From contig VWZP01010449.1 of the NCBI GenBank assembly GCA_013396995.1, positions 121,852 to 185,851 on the forward strand: a stretch of 64,000 bases of DNA, read 5' to 3'. Positions 25,601 through 36,400 of this stretch are shown piece by piece. Source of the DNA: Dicaeum eximium (Eukaryota; Chordata; Aves; Passeriformes; Dicaeidae). Under the pieces are notes generated by a model. The model saw only the letters and a list, made by a program, of their open reading frames with translations. It did no database searches and had not been told where the DNA came from. A program made the position numbers and the translations under genes. Positions within the stretch are counted from its first letter, which is position 1. The number at the start of each line of letters is the position of its first letter.

Positions 25601-26407
25601 AGACTGACATAGCACAAGAACTGCATTAGCTACAGAAAACTGGAAATCAACTAATTAAAAGCAATTAAATTATGTGCCTATTGTACATGCTGTATCACAG
25701 GCTTCACTGTCACACCGACTCCAGCAGGTTGGTGGGATTTGGAAAGGGATTAGGTGGCTGCCTAAGCAGAGGACTTCTGCAATTACTCAGTAAAGTCCGG
25801 AGGACCACATTATCTTCTGTTTAGGGCACCATAAACTTGAAGCTCATTGTTTTGAGACTTCAAAGAGAGGAAGGGGGAAAAGTCACGGGACAAATTACTT
25901 GCTCGAGCACGCTTCTAATGCAGAGGCACCGCTGGGATCCAAACACCTGACTCACCAGAATCAGCCGGACTATTTAAAGCCAGAAAAGTGACACAGGAAT
26001 CTCAGCCATGCGCTGATGGAGAGAGCTGGCCGCCCTCCCGAACACATGGACGCCCCACCACTTGCCCCGCTGAGGAGGCCTCGTGGCGCGCTCGTTCAGC
26101 ACCCGCTTCCCTTGCAAGCTCCGGCTGGATGAAACTCCCCGTCCCACAGGGAAGCTCTCCGTCTTCCCAAGCCAGGGAGCCAGAGAGTCCCCGCGGCGCT
26201 GCGGGGCTGCTCCAGGGCACTCAGCCCCGATCCGGACCCGGCGGGGCAGGACGGCGGAGCCGGCGGGGGCTGCTCTGCCTCGGCTCCCCGGCGGGGGCTG
26301 CTCTGCCGGACCCACGGCCCGAATCCCGCCTCAGGGCACCCGCCCGCCCCCCGGGGCACTCACCCTCCGGCGAGCAGGTGCAGCAGCGTGCTGTGCTCCT
26401 GCGACAT
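19618..26407 (-). CDS. Mitochondrial carrier, SLC25A33/SLC25A36-type pyrimidine nucleotide transporter
   Basis: An inner-membrane solute carrier; the closest families I recognise are SLC25A33 (PNC1) and SLC25A36 (PNC2), which exchange pyrimidine nucleotides. Seven coding exons on the minus strand: 26364-26407, 22087-22263, 21474-21551, 21062-21162, 20400-20466, 19919-20202 and 19618-19817. They sum to 951 nt and 316 aa, a full-length carrier. The three carrier repeats carry PLEVVKTRLQ (from residue 27), PIWLVKTRMQ (from 143) and PHEVIRTRLR (from 249), plus the subfamily stretches LLAGGCGGT, SLFRGLGPNL and GFYRGVTASYAGVSETII. All splice sites are GT-AG and the start is in a CpG island. It is diverged from both named paralogues (for example an insert rich in Ser/Pro/His near 218-230), so no symbol is given. 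The position between CLSTN3 and PEX5 is not known to me from mammals. Substrate is inferred from family only. Confidence 0.92.
21723..21840 (-). mobile_element. CR1 LINE 3' fragment in the carrier gene intron
   Basis: The string tcacagaatcatgcaactgc, with gggttggaaaagaccttaag and ccctgccatgggcagggaca, is the reverse complement of the CR1 3' terminus. It is in the same orientation as the host gene, inside the intron between exons 2 and 3. Confidence 0.9.
22264..26363 (-). other. 4.1 kb intron 1 of the mitochondrial carrier gene
   Basis: The large first intron shows no coding exon. It contains an 18-base A homopolymer at 23316-23333, AT-rich unique sequence, and a perfect 13-bp inverted repeat at 24218-24270. 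Its last few hundred bases up to exon 1 rise into the CpG island. Confidence 0.6.
24218..24270. repeat. Perfect 13-bp inverted repeat with 27-nt loop
   Basis: catagtggccctt (24218-24230) and its exact reverse complement aagggccactatg (24258-24270) flank a 27-nt A/G-rich spacer. The arms could form a 13-bp stem in RNA of either strand. It does not match a known small RNA that I recognise. Confidence 0.8.
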
Positions 26408-26500
26408 GGCCCCGCCGNGAGGAGGCGCCCGGGCGGCGGCAGCGGGAGGGGCGGGCGGGGCGTCGTGAGGGGAGCCGGGGCTGCTCCGTGCACATGTACG
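26150..26500 (-). promoter_or_regulatory. CpG-island promoter of the mitochondrial carrier gene
   Basis: A GC- and CpG-dense block surrounds the ATG at 26407, including gggaggggcgggcggggcgt-type GC boxes upstream (about 26440-26460) and a single N at 26418. No TATA box was seen at a sensible distance, consistent with a housekeeping promoter. Confidence 0.6.
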
Positions 26501-27539
26501 GGTGGTAATTCACACAGCTCCCTTGGCCCGGCCGCTCAAGGATCTTCCATTAAAAACAAACGAACAACCCTCCCCAAGCCTCCGAACCGATCCCCAAAGT
26601 TAAATAAACTCGTCTTTGTTTTGCAAGTAGGGGAGACAAGGCAAACTTGGTTTTTTTGACCACGAGAAAGCGATGGGTCCAAGAGCAGAGCCAAGTGGTC
26701 CCTGACGCTCGTCCTCGATCATGGGACCGCAGATGCTTCCTCGGATGTTTGGGTTCATATGAAAACGGGCCAATGCTCTCCACAAAAAAAACCCCAACCC
26801 TCTGAATAAATTAGACCCATGACTTTGAAGTTCGGAGGTTTAGTGTGACAAAGACAGGGAATATTCAGGGGCAGAAGATTCTCTGTTGCTTTTTCAAATG
26901 CACAGTTTCAGAGCACATCAGAGTTCATTGAATATCATCTTCCTTAAAAAAAGCGGAATGTACATCAACATGATGCTGTTGCCAAAAAGGCACACATCAG
27001 ATCAGTTTATGTGTTTAGGAGGATAGCCTGTAGGTCAGATGAAACGAGCTGTCAGAACAGCTCTGCACTGCTGTGACTTCACTCACGGCACTGAGTGACA
27101 CAGGACTGAGTGTCCACTTTGGGTACCACGCTGCTGCATCAGAGACAAATGTGGGAAGTGAATCCACAGAGGGGAATAACTACCTTGGCCACTCAAGCAG
27201 AAGGGTTGAAAAAATTGCAGCTTTTAGTCTGGAGGAGAAGGTATTAAGGGAGACATGGCAACTGAGTCCAATGAAGGACAAAGATACTTTGAAAAGGAAA
27301 TGAGTACATTATCTGCGGTGGAAAAGAACTATCAGCTCATCAATAGTACCTGTCACTACCTGGGCAAAGAGGGGAAGAGCAGTAAAAAGACTGGCTTTTT
27401 GTTCAGTGAAATTGAAAACTGGTCAAAGATACCTAGAAGCACCAAGCATTTTTCACTTGTCTTCACTGTGGTGGTGGCTAGGTGAGTATCTTAAATAACA
27501 CCAGTTGCGAGTGGGGAAAAAGTAATTCTAGATTTCTAA

Positions 27540-28330
27540 GCACTTAGGCAAAGTCAAGGTTTTCAGACCAATTAGGGCTGATGAACTTCATCCTGTGATG
27601 GCTGGAGAACTGGAGAATGGCCCACTGGCCATTATCTTTGAGATATCTAGACAGTGGAGAGATTCAGAACACTGGAAAAGGCCAAATATATTGGCCATTT
27701 AAAAAAAGAAAATTTGATTAATTACTCGCCAGCCAGCATCATTTTACTGCGTTCCCCTGTGATACTGGAACAAATAAATATTATGTAGACAACTCACATT
27801 TTCCATTTGCAAAAAGCAGAGGTCAAGTTAAACCAATCTTTCATGGCAGACTTGTCCTTGTGGTCAAGGAAGTAACAATATATATTAAATTTTTTATTTC
27901 AGTAGGATTTTTACTCTGTTTCATCTGACAGTCTAAAAAGCACATTGGGAAACATGGGAAACTAGATCGACTGAAATGACTGTTGGAAGAGCCTGATGCT
28001 GATTGGAAAATTCTAAGATTAGGTTTGAATGCTATGCTGGCTATCTGGAAAGAAGGAACCAGGAGTCCTGGAGAGATCTGTTTTCAGTGTGTTATTAGTG
28101 GGGTTTTTTTTCCCAGTAATTTATACAGTGGACCAGAAAATTGTGTCTGTTAAAATTTGCAGACAACATTAACCTGAGAGGGGTTGCAAAGGATTTGGTA
28201 GAGAAAATTCATATACAAATGTTCTTGATCAATGGGAGAAATAGCCTGAAAGTGTAGAACATCATTTAATAAAAGCATGTGCTAAGTTTTGCACTTGGAA
28301 AGAAATAATGAATTTCACAAAGTTAGGTGG
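27540..28330 (+). mobile_element. Old, degraded CR1-superfamily LINE fragment
   Basis: Phrases occur in the order expected of CR1 ORF2 and 3' regions: a 'gatgaacttcatcctg' segment, 'actggaaaaggcc', 'aattactcgccagccagcat' followed by 'actggaacaaat', then 'gcagacaacattaacctgag' and 'gctaagttttgcacttgg'. Divergence is high and no frame is intact, so this is an ancient copy, possibly of a CR1/L3-like subfamily. Confidence 0.55.
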
Positions 28331-29999
28331 GGAATAATTAAACAGAGACCTCCATTTTGCCACTGCTTTCCATCAGACCCAGGACCTTCAGCAGAGTATT
28401 GAGAACAGCTGAAGGATGCAGAGCCTGGAACAGCCTTTTCAGGAGCTGTACTATTTGCTTCTCTCATGTCTCTAGGAGTTATTGGGGCCCCCTGATATTT
28501 TAGGTATTGCTGCCAAATTATTTACACTTCACTTGCAGGGGTGCATTGACTCTGCTTCTTTTTTGTGTTGATTTTAGATCAGACCCTTTGCTTTCTGCCT
28601 GCAAGCAGAAATAGTTGTGGCTTCAGCAGGATACTTATCCACCAACAACTACAGCTGTGGTCATCCTGGATGCTCTGCCACCACTGCCACTTCTGGTCCT
28701 TCCAGTTGCATCAAAGTCTTTTGGGACTCTAAGGGATAAAGGGCCATCCAGCCCTTCACAAGGAGGGCTGTGGGGGCTTTTTTTATAGAGCACGTTTCCC
28801 TGTCCCTGTCCTGAACCAGAAGGCCAAGCTGGTATCACGAGCTGTTGTCATGGGCATAGCCCAAAACCTTATTGCAAATATTTACAAATCAGTACTACTT
28901 CATGTCTTCTTCCTTGCTCAGTCTGTGATGTTTTTGGATTTCTATCCATGCCTTATCTTGATGCCTACACTCCCCTTCTCCATGTCTTTGTGCAGTCTAT
29001 TGGTTTTACTTAGGAGCAGCATTGCCCCTCTCTTCTTCCTGAAAGTAATTTGGGATTCTGCCCCACAGCATTCTTAATCCCTTTCTCTTCAAGTGCTCTT
29101 GGTAACCCTTGATCACTGTGAGCATACATTGGATTTGGTATTTGGTAATAGCAGGTGAGTCTTATTTTAACCTCCAAGATACCAGAGTATGCTTTCAAAA
29201 TGAATCTTCCAGTAATCCCTGCTTGCTGGGCTGGGGTTTGTCCTGCAGGATAGCCTCAGTGTGTGAGCAAGATTCCTCTTTGGCACCGCTAAGGTGCACA
29301 CAGGGCACACCTCATGCACATCAACCACAAACTGGTGTTCCTCCACGGGACCAGGGAAGACACAGTCCAAAGTAAAGCTCCCCAAGCATGTATGGTGTGG
29401 AAGACAATTCTTATAACTTTAAAGGCTTGCTCCTGTCGAGCCATACATACTACTTGCTAGCACAGAGCTGGCTGTAGATGCCACATGCATTTCAAAGCTG
29501 TAAGGAGAGCAGGCAGGAAGATCTACTGTCAGAGAATTGTGTCTAAAACTGCACCAGATGTCACATTTTGGACAGATGAAGTGAACCTGACAAATCTGGA
29601 GAGGACCCTGCAGACGAGCATATTCCTTCAAAAAGAAGATGGGATTTGATTCTGAAAACAATTTATTTCTAGCAACCTAATGTCACACATTGTGCAACCC
29701 CCTCTTGGTGCTTTTCCCATTCTTTTAGGAGCTACACACAGATGACCTCTGATTTTCCAGATGGTTTGTCCATTGGAAGCACAAATGTAGGAGGACCCAG
29801 GCTGGGAAGGAGCTGACATTTCTATGGCTTCTCTGAAGGTGTTACACACTTTTCATCTAAATGTGCGCACTCTCAACCTGTGGCTGCCAGCTGCAACATT
29901 TTAGCGATCCCAGAGCAAGCAGTAAAATATCACTCCATCAGCTGGCCAAATGCGTACTGATACACTATACGCTCATCTATGCGTATGTACCATATGCAT

Positions 30000-30245
30000 C
30001 CTGTTGAACATATATATGAATATATATATTTATGTATATTCACAAAAAACCCGAGATGTGGATGATGCATACATGTATATATCTCTTGTACATACATATA
30101 TATATATATGTATATGGTATATATATATGGTATATATATATGTATACATATACACCATACAGATCTCGTTGGATATATAAATGTTTATGTACACTTGCAA
30201 TTACGATGGGATGTGTATAGTACACACCATATACATATACACACC
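30000..30245. repeat. AT-rich TATATG/TATACA microsatellite block
   Basis: Imperfect arrays of tatatatatg, ggtatatatata and acatatacac span this block and end abruptly at the PEX5 CpG island. The long Tyr/Ile/Met open frames it produces on both strands are repeat translations, not genes. Confidence 0.85.
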
Positions 30246-30249
30246 GTTT

Positions 30250-30493
30250 CACGGCCAGCAGAGGGGCACACCCCTCGAGAGCCGGCTCCGGAGCTGCGGG
30301 AGCAGTGGGCGGCGAGGCCGCCGGCCGTGCAGCCACCGGTGGGACGGGTTCCGGCGGCGGGCGGCGACCCGGGCGGCGACCCGGGCGACCCCGGCACCCA
30401 GCCCCTTTAAGGCGCTCCTTTAAGGCGCCTGTCCCTTTAAGGCTGGCCCCGCCCCGCCGCGCGAGCCGAGCGCGCCCCGGCGGCCNCGGCGCC
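30250..30493 (+). promoter_or_regulatory. PEX5 CpG-island promoter with three CCTTTAAGG elements
   Basis: A GC-rich block directly upstream of the PEX5 ATG contains three exact copies of CCTTTAAGG, at 30404-30412, 30417-30425 and 30434-30442. A GC box (ggccccgccccg) follows immediately, and a duplicated 12-bp gcggcgacccgg unit precedes them. One N lies at 30486. The CCTTTAAGG element resembles, but is one base shorter than, an SRF CArG box, so its binding protein is unknown to me. No ordinary TATA box is present apart from these AT islands. Confidence 0.6.
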
Positions 30494-33400
30494 ATGGCCA
30501 TGAGGGAGCTGGTGGAGCCGGAGTGCGGGGGCTCCAACCCCCTGATGAAGCTGGCGGGGCACTTCACCCAGGACAAGGCCCTGCGGCAGGAGGGACTGCA
30601 GGGCCCGCTGGCCTGGCCTCCCGGGGCGCCCGAAGCCGCAGCCGTGAGTATTGCTCCGCTTGCTGGGCTGGCCTGGGTCCTGCCGGGGGGCTCTCCGTGC
30701 AGCTGGTGTCGTGTTGTGTTCCTTTGCGGAACAAGGCCCGGGGTTTTGGGGTGAAGGTTTTGGGATGAAGCAGGCTGTGGGGTGAGGGCACGTTTGCGGG
30801 CGCTCAGGGGATGTTGGTGGCTGTGGTGAGCTGTGTGCCTTGCTGCCACAGGCCCTAAGGCAGACAGCAGTGGGAGGGGGTTGGACAGGATCCCTCAGAG
30901 TGTTCCTGCTCCTTCAGCAGGCAGCTAGCGCAAGACAGTGTTGACAGCCTAAGCTCAAGGAAGAGGAAGATGCAATCTAATTGGGTCACTGTGTGTGTGT
31001 GTGTAGAGAGGGGCATGGGATTGAAACTGACACAATTGCCCACTATTCCCTGCAGGTATCCAAACCACTGGGAGTAGCCACCGAAGATGAGGTAAGAACA
31101 GATTGATTCCTCTCCTTATAGCTTTTGATTAATGTTCTTAAAGCTTTTCTCATCAACCCTGTTTGTTATTTTACCCTTTACCTGATGCTAATATTTTCTT
31201 CTGACAAGCCCTTCTTTCACACTCCATGGCTCTGCCTGTTCATCTTCTGTGCAATGTTTGTAATCCATCTCTGCAGCTGGTTGGAGAGTTTCTGCAAGCT
31301 CAGAATGGCCCTTTGCTGTCCCGTGCACCCCAGACCTTTAAGATGGATGACCTGTTGGCTGAGATGCAAGAGATTGAACAGTCAAGCTTCCGACAGGCCC
31401 CTCAGCGAGGTGAGGGGAGCTGAAGTAGGTGGAGAGCTGGAAAAGATCTTCATGTTATGGTTAAGCTCCTGGCAGAGTGGTGCCTATCTACTGAGCTCTT
31501 CTGAGATTGTATCTGGAGTATTGTTTCTGGGATTGGGCTTCCCAGTACACTGATCTACTGGAACAAGTTCATCGGAAGTCGATAAAATATTCAGGGACAG
31601 GAATCCATGTTGTAAGAGGAAAGGCTGAGGGAACTGAACATTTTAACCTCGGGAAGAGGAGTCTCAGGGGCAGAGGGTGGAGTGTTTTGTTGCTGTGTTC
31701 AGCAGCCATGGTCAAGATCTTCACAGCAGTAGTCAGGAGAAGGACAAGGGATAATGGACACAGATTGTGGAAAGGGAAACTGACTAGGTCTGTGAAACAT
31801 TTCTTCCCTTGGAGGAGGCAGTTCAGTACTGGAACAGGTACCTAGGGACGCTGGGGAATTGCCAGCCTTGGACAAATTCAAAAGTTACCTGATGAATGCC
31901 CTGAACAACCTCATCTCTGACTTTCATGTTAATCTGCTGTGAGAACTCCAGCAACCTCCAGAGACTCCTTCCAAGTGAAATATTTCTGTGATTTTATTCT
32001 AGCAAAGAGAAAGATCAGAGATGATTAGGGCTAGCCTGGAACACCTAAATGATGCCTTTGAGAGCTCCAGCCCTCACTTCTGTTTTCTCTTTCCTCGTGT
32101 AGCTCCAGGTGTGGCAGCCTTGGCACTGTCTGAAAACTGGACCCAGGAATTCTTGGCTGCAGCAGATAATGCTGGTGATGTCTCTTCAGATTACAATGAG
32201 GCTGACTGGTCACAGGAGTTCATTACTGAAGTGACAGGTGAAGTGTCCTTTTTTGGAATTACTGTCAAGATGATGTCCAGTCACATGCCTGTGTACAGTG
32301 AAGAGCTGCTGAATGTGAAATTGGAGAATTGCTTTGGGCCCAGCAGTCAGTGTTTCCTGGAGCAACCTTAATGGGGTGGGGGTAGGAAAGGTGCATTGCA
32401 ATGGTTAAGTCTAGTTATGAACAACGTGGTGTGGAAGCTTTTATTTAGGTGTAAGGGTCTTTTGTTTTTAGCTTAGGTTACTTAGGGAATTTAGGAGAAG
32501 CACATAATTAAACTGCTTTTATAAAAATTAAGATTCAACTGTGCAACTTGAAGATGGTCTTGTGCTTCGTGCTTACCTGTTTTCCAATTCCTCTCGCAAG
32601 GCTAAATTTGCCTTTGGTACAAGGGTAAATACTCTTTAGTGTGCTTTGGCCAAATATTTTGTGTCAGTTGTATGAAGGTAGAGGGATGTAACAGTCTGGA
32701 AATGTACAAAGGGAGTGTTTCTGGCCCAAAGGTTAAGTTTTATTTGAAAAGCCATCCTGTGTTGTGTATAGAACTGGCTCTGCAATAGGATCCTGTTTCC
32801 ATACATGCCCTAATCTGGAAATTATGGAAAAGAATCAAGTATATGGTATTTTCTTCTCCAGGAGTGGCCACTGTAGAAACCTGGGTAGTTCCACTCTTTG
32901 ACCTTCATTCTTTACATTTCTGGGAATATAAATTAGAAGTTACAAAGGTCTTTGAGAAAGTTCTGATGAAAACCTAGTGCTTGTAGGCTATGCTTTTGAC
33001 AGAGGCTTGTAATGCATTGCTAATTTTCTTGACCTACATAGTATCCCACAGGGAACAGATGAATAAGTTGTGATATTAAAGTAGCAAATTACAAGTTTAT
33101 GGTCACCACAGTGGCATCTGTATTAATTCACTGTCTGAACCAAAGGCTTGATTTTTAGATCAGAATAAACAAAGGTAGAAAAAACAAGCATAAACAAAGG
33201 TGTGGTGGACTGCCTGTCTTACTTTTCTCCCTGTTCTTCCTTTGCAGATCCGCTGTCTGTGTCTCCTGCCAAGTGGGCAGAAGAATACCTAGAGCAGTCA
33301 GAGGAGAAACTGTGGCTTGGGGAGTCAGAAGATCAGTCTTTGGCAGATAAATGGTGAGTCTGACTTCTCAAGGCTAGCTGTTGCTGCTAGGCACTTGGGT

Positions 33401-36400
33401 GGGTGAAGTTTGGAAAGGTGGTAGAAATCTGCTGTGGCCTGAATGCTTTTGATTTATTCAGCTTAGACTGGTGTTCTCAGACCTTTGGTTTCAGAGAAAG
33501 GAGGAAACAATGCAACCTGAAATTTTTAAGAGAGTGTAGCTTTTCTGTTCTCTAGTTCCAGGAAGATACATTGATCATGTAGGTTAACTTAATTTCAAGC
33601 CTGATGCAGAGCTCCTTAAAGTAACTTCAGGAATGAGTTCAGGAACTTTTTTCTGCAACAGATGCTTTTTGCTAGACTCTTCTAGTTGTAAACTTTCATC
33701 ATGTAATTCTTCCTATCTGACAAACCACTTCCAGCCTTTCCTTGACATATTTCTAGGTTCAGCCTTTTACATATTATTTTAGTGGTTTTTGTGGTAGATT
33801 AAAGATGGATCATCTCTTTATAGGTACAAGTACAATCAAGTTTTTTCAGTTAACGAAGCAAAACACACAGAAGCAATTTGGGCTTTTAAGATGTTTCCTT
33901 ACAAAAACTTTGTATATTTGGATTCTCCTTGCACCTGGCTCTTGGCTTCTCTGATAGCTTTCTGCAAATAATGGACATTTCCAAGTTATTGCCACCAGTT
34001 CCAAAGACTTACCCAAGACTGAATGTAGTGGTAACACCTAGAAGTGGTCCTATCCTGCTGTAAGCCAGACAAGACATTGAGTTGTGTCTTTGCTGTGAGC
34101 CCTCAATCCCCTGCAGAGCTGATGCTTTTCCAAGGCACTGTTTTCCTCTTCAGTGGGCATGACCTACTTTCTTTGTTCCTGGATATATGACCTTGTTTCT
34201 GGTAGTACTAAAACTTGCAATGTCTGATGGCATGTGAGCTTGGCAAGGAATCCAGACTGCTCTGCAGAGCTGTGCTGACTCTAATTGTTTGTTTCTGCTG
34301 CTGTTTGTTAGCCAGTTGCACAGCTAACATAGTAGTAATTTTGAATTTTTACAGATGGATAATGGTACTGAATCACTTAGGAGAAGCCCAGAATCTTTGA
34401 GTAGGGGTTGCATCCCTCAATACTGTTGTCTGCCCCATTGTGTAGACTCTTGTTAGTGAAAGAGTTTGCTGTTGCCTGGTATCAGACTATGTCTTTCTGT
34501 TTTACTGCCTTGAAACACAGGTATGAGGAATACCAACCTGAGGATGATCTTAAGAAAACTGTTACTGATTTCCTCTCCAAAGTGGATGATCCAAAACTCA
34601 AGAATACTGAGGTGAGAAATCTGACTGGGGCTGAGATTAATTATTACTGTGAATTAGTAATTACATAATTAGTAGTAATTGTATTACTGTGAATAAAGGG
34701 TGTGGGGAATTGAGAAGGGTGAAGATAGTAAAGGAATAAAGCCTCCTGTGTGCCATGTTACCATTTCTTCCCTGATTCCTGGGAGTTGAACCCTACAATC
34801 CACTTTAGATATTATCCATCTCCACTCTCGTGAAGTCTGGTCCTACCCATGTTTCTGGGCCTTTTGTGCTCGCTCTGCAGAGAGAAGCCCTCTTAGTGAA
34901 GGAGGGGGGCATGGGCTGAGGGCCTGTGGGCACAAGCACCTGCCCAGCTCCACCCTTGTTTCATTTCTCTGCCGCAGTTCCTAAAGTTTGTCCGCCAGAT
35001 CGGAGATGGGAGGGTATCGATCGAAGCTAATCAGGTGACCCACAGAGACCAAGATCAGGCAGAGCAATGGGCAGCTGAGTTTATGCAGCAGCAGGTAGGA
35101 GCCCCAGGGCTGTGTGCTCTGAAGGAAGAAAGCATTTTGCCACAGTGCACAGTCTGGGAGCAAAGGAAAATGGCAAGTCCAGCTCTCAGCAATGCTGAGG
35201 GAGACAAGGGAGGGGCTGTTGGGCTCTTAGCAGAGTCTAGCCAGAAGCTGGGAATGTATTTGGACAGTTTGTGAGTTTTCTCATCTCCCACAGCATCTGT
35301 GAGGAAGAGGAGATACAGATGAATTCGTTTCCACTTCATAGGCCATCAGTTCTTACTGATGGGGAGGAAGGGTCATTAGAGACTCTCCTGCTGTTTTGGG
35401 ACGTGCCCTGAGGTTGCCAAATTCTAAAAAGAAAGGTGTGTTTCTGTTTCCAAACTCCCAGGGGGCATCCGATGCCTGGGTGGATCAATTTGCGCGATCT
35501 GGGAACATGTCAACTCTTGATACGGAATTTGAGCAGGCAAAGGCTGCTGTGGAGGTAAAGCTGGCTGTGAAGGAGGGCTGGGGTGCCAAGTGAGAGCCCA
35601 TGGTAGGGTTACCTCTCTCCTTTGCATGCTGTGAGGAGGGCTGGAAACATTCAGGAGGGAGTTCTCTGGCATGTCTATAGACTTGAGTTTATGGCTGAGG
35701 TACTCCAGTCACACTTTGTTCTCCCTTCAGTCAGATGTGGAGTTCTGGGACAAACTCCAGGCAGAATGTGAGGAGATGGCCAAGAGAGATGCAGAGGCTC
35801 ACCCTTGGCTCTCTGAATATGAAGACCTCACCTCCTCATCATATGAGAAGGTAAGGGAGAGCAGGGTCTCTCAGCCCTAGCACTGTGGTGGGCTGCCCTG
35901 GGGAGACTGGCAGTGTGTCTGCCTCGCTCTGAGCTACACAGCCCCTAAATGCTGTTGGGATTCCTTCTCACACTGATGCTTTGCTGTCAGTTGCACCGTG
36001 GTCCCAGATCAGCTAGGGGTTAAATACTGTTTTCACTTGGGCTTGTCTGCAAATGCTGTCTGGTTCTTGTCCAGCACCAAATACCAGTGAATACAGGGGT
36101 TCTTTGCAATGAGTTCAAGTGTTGTGTCCCCTGGCCCCATCCCTGTCCCTCTCCCCCATTCCCCTCCAAGCTAATAAGATCGGTACTAAATGTTTTGTCT
36201 CCCTAGCAACTCACTCCAGGTCTGGTTTGGGGGATTTTTCCAGCGCAGAGCAGGCAGGAAGAACCATCCTTGTTCTCTGATCTGCTACAAATTAGCAATG
36301 AGGATGAGGTGCTGGCTAGTCTGCAGCTTGAGTGTTCCTGATGTGGCAAGACTAGACTGTGCTGTGCTGTAGAGAGTGCTCTTCTCCCTAAGCCTGTATC

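Larger units (their letters stand above)
26500..30245. other. Intergenic region between carrier gene and PEX5
   Basis: About 3.7 kb between two divergent promoters. It holds a degraded CR1-like LINE (27540-28330) and an AT-rich microsatellite at its right end. No open frame longer than about 90 codons shows family resemblance, and no RNA gene was recognised. Confidence 0.5.

Noticed and set aside
30040..30849. 269-codon minus-strand frame opposite PEX5 exon 1
   Set aside because: Antisense shadow of the CpG island and microsatellite, crossing an N; no family resemblance.
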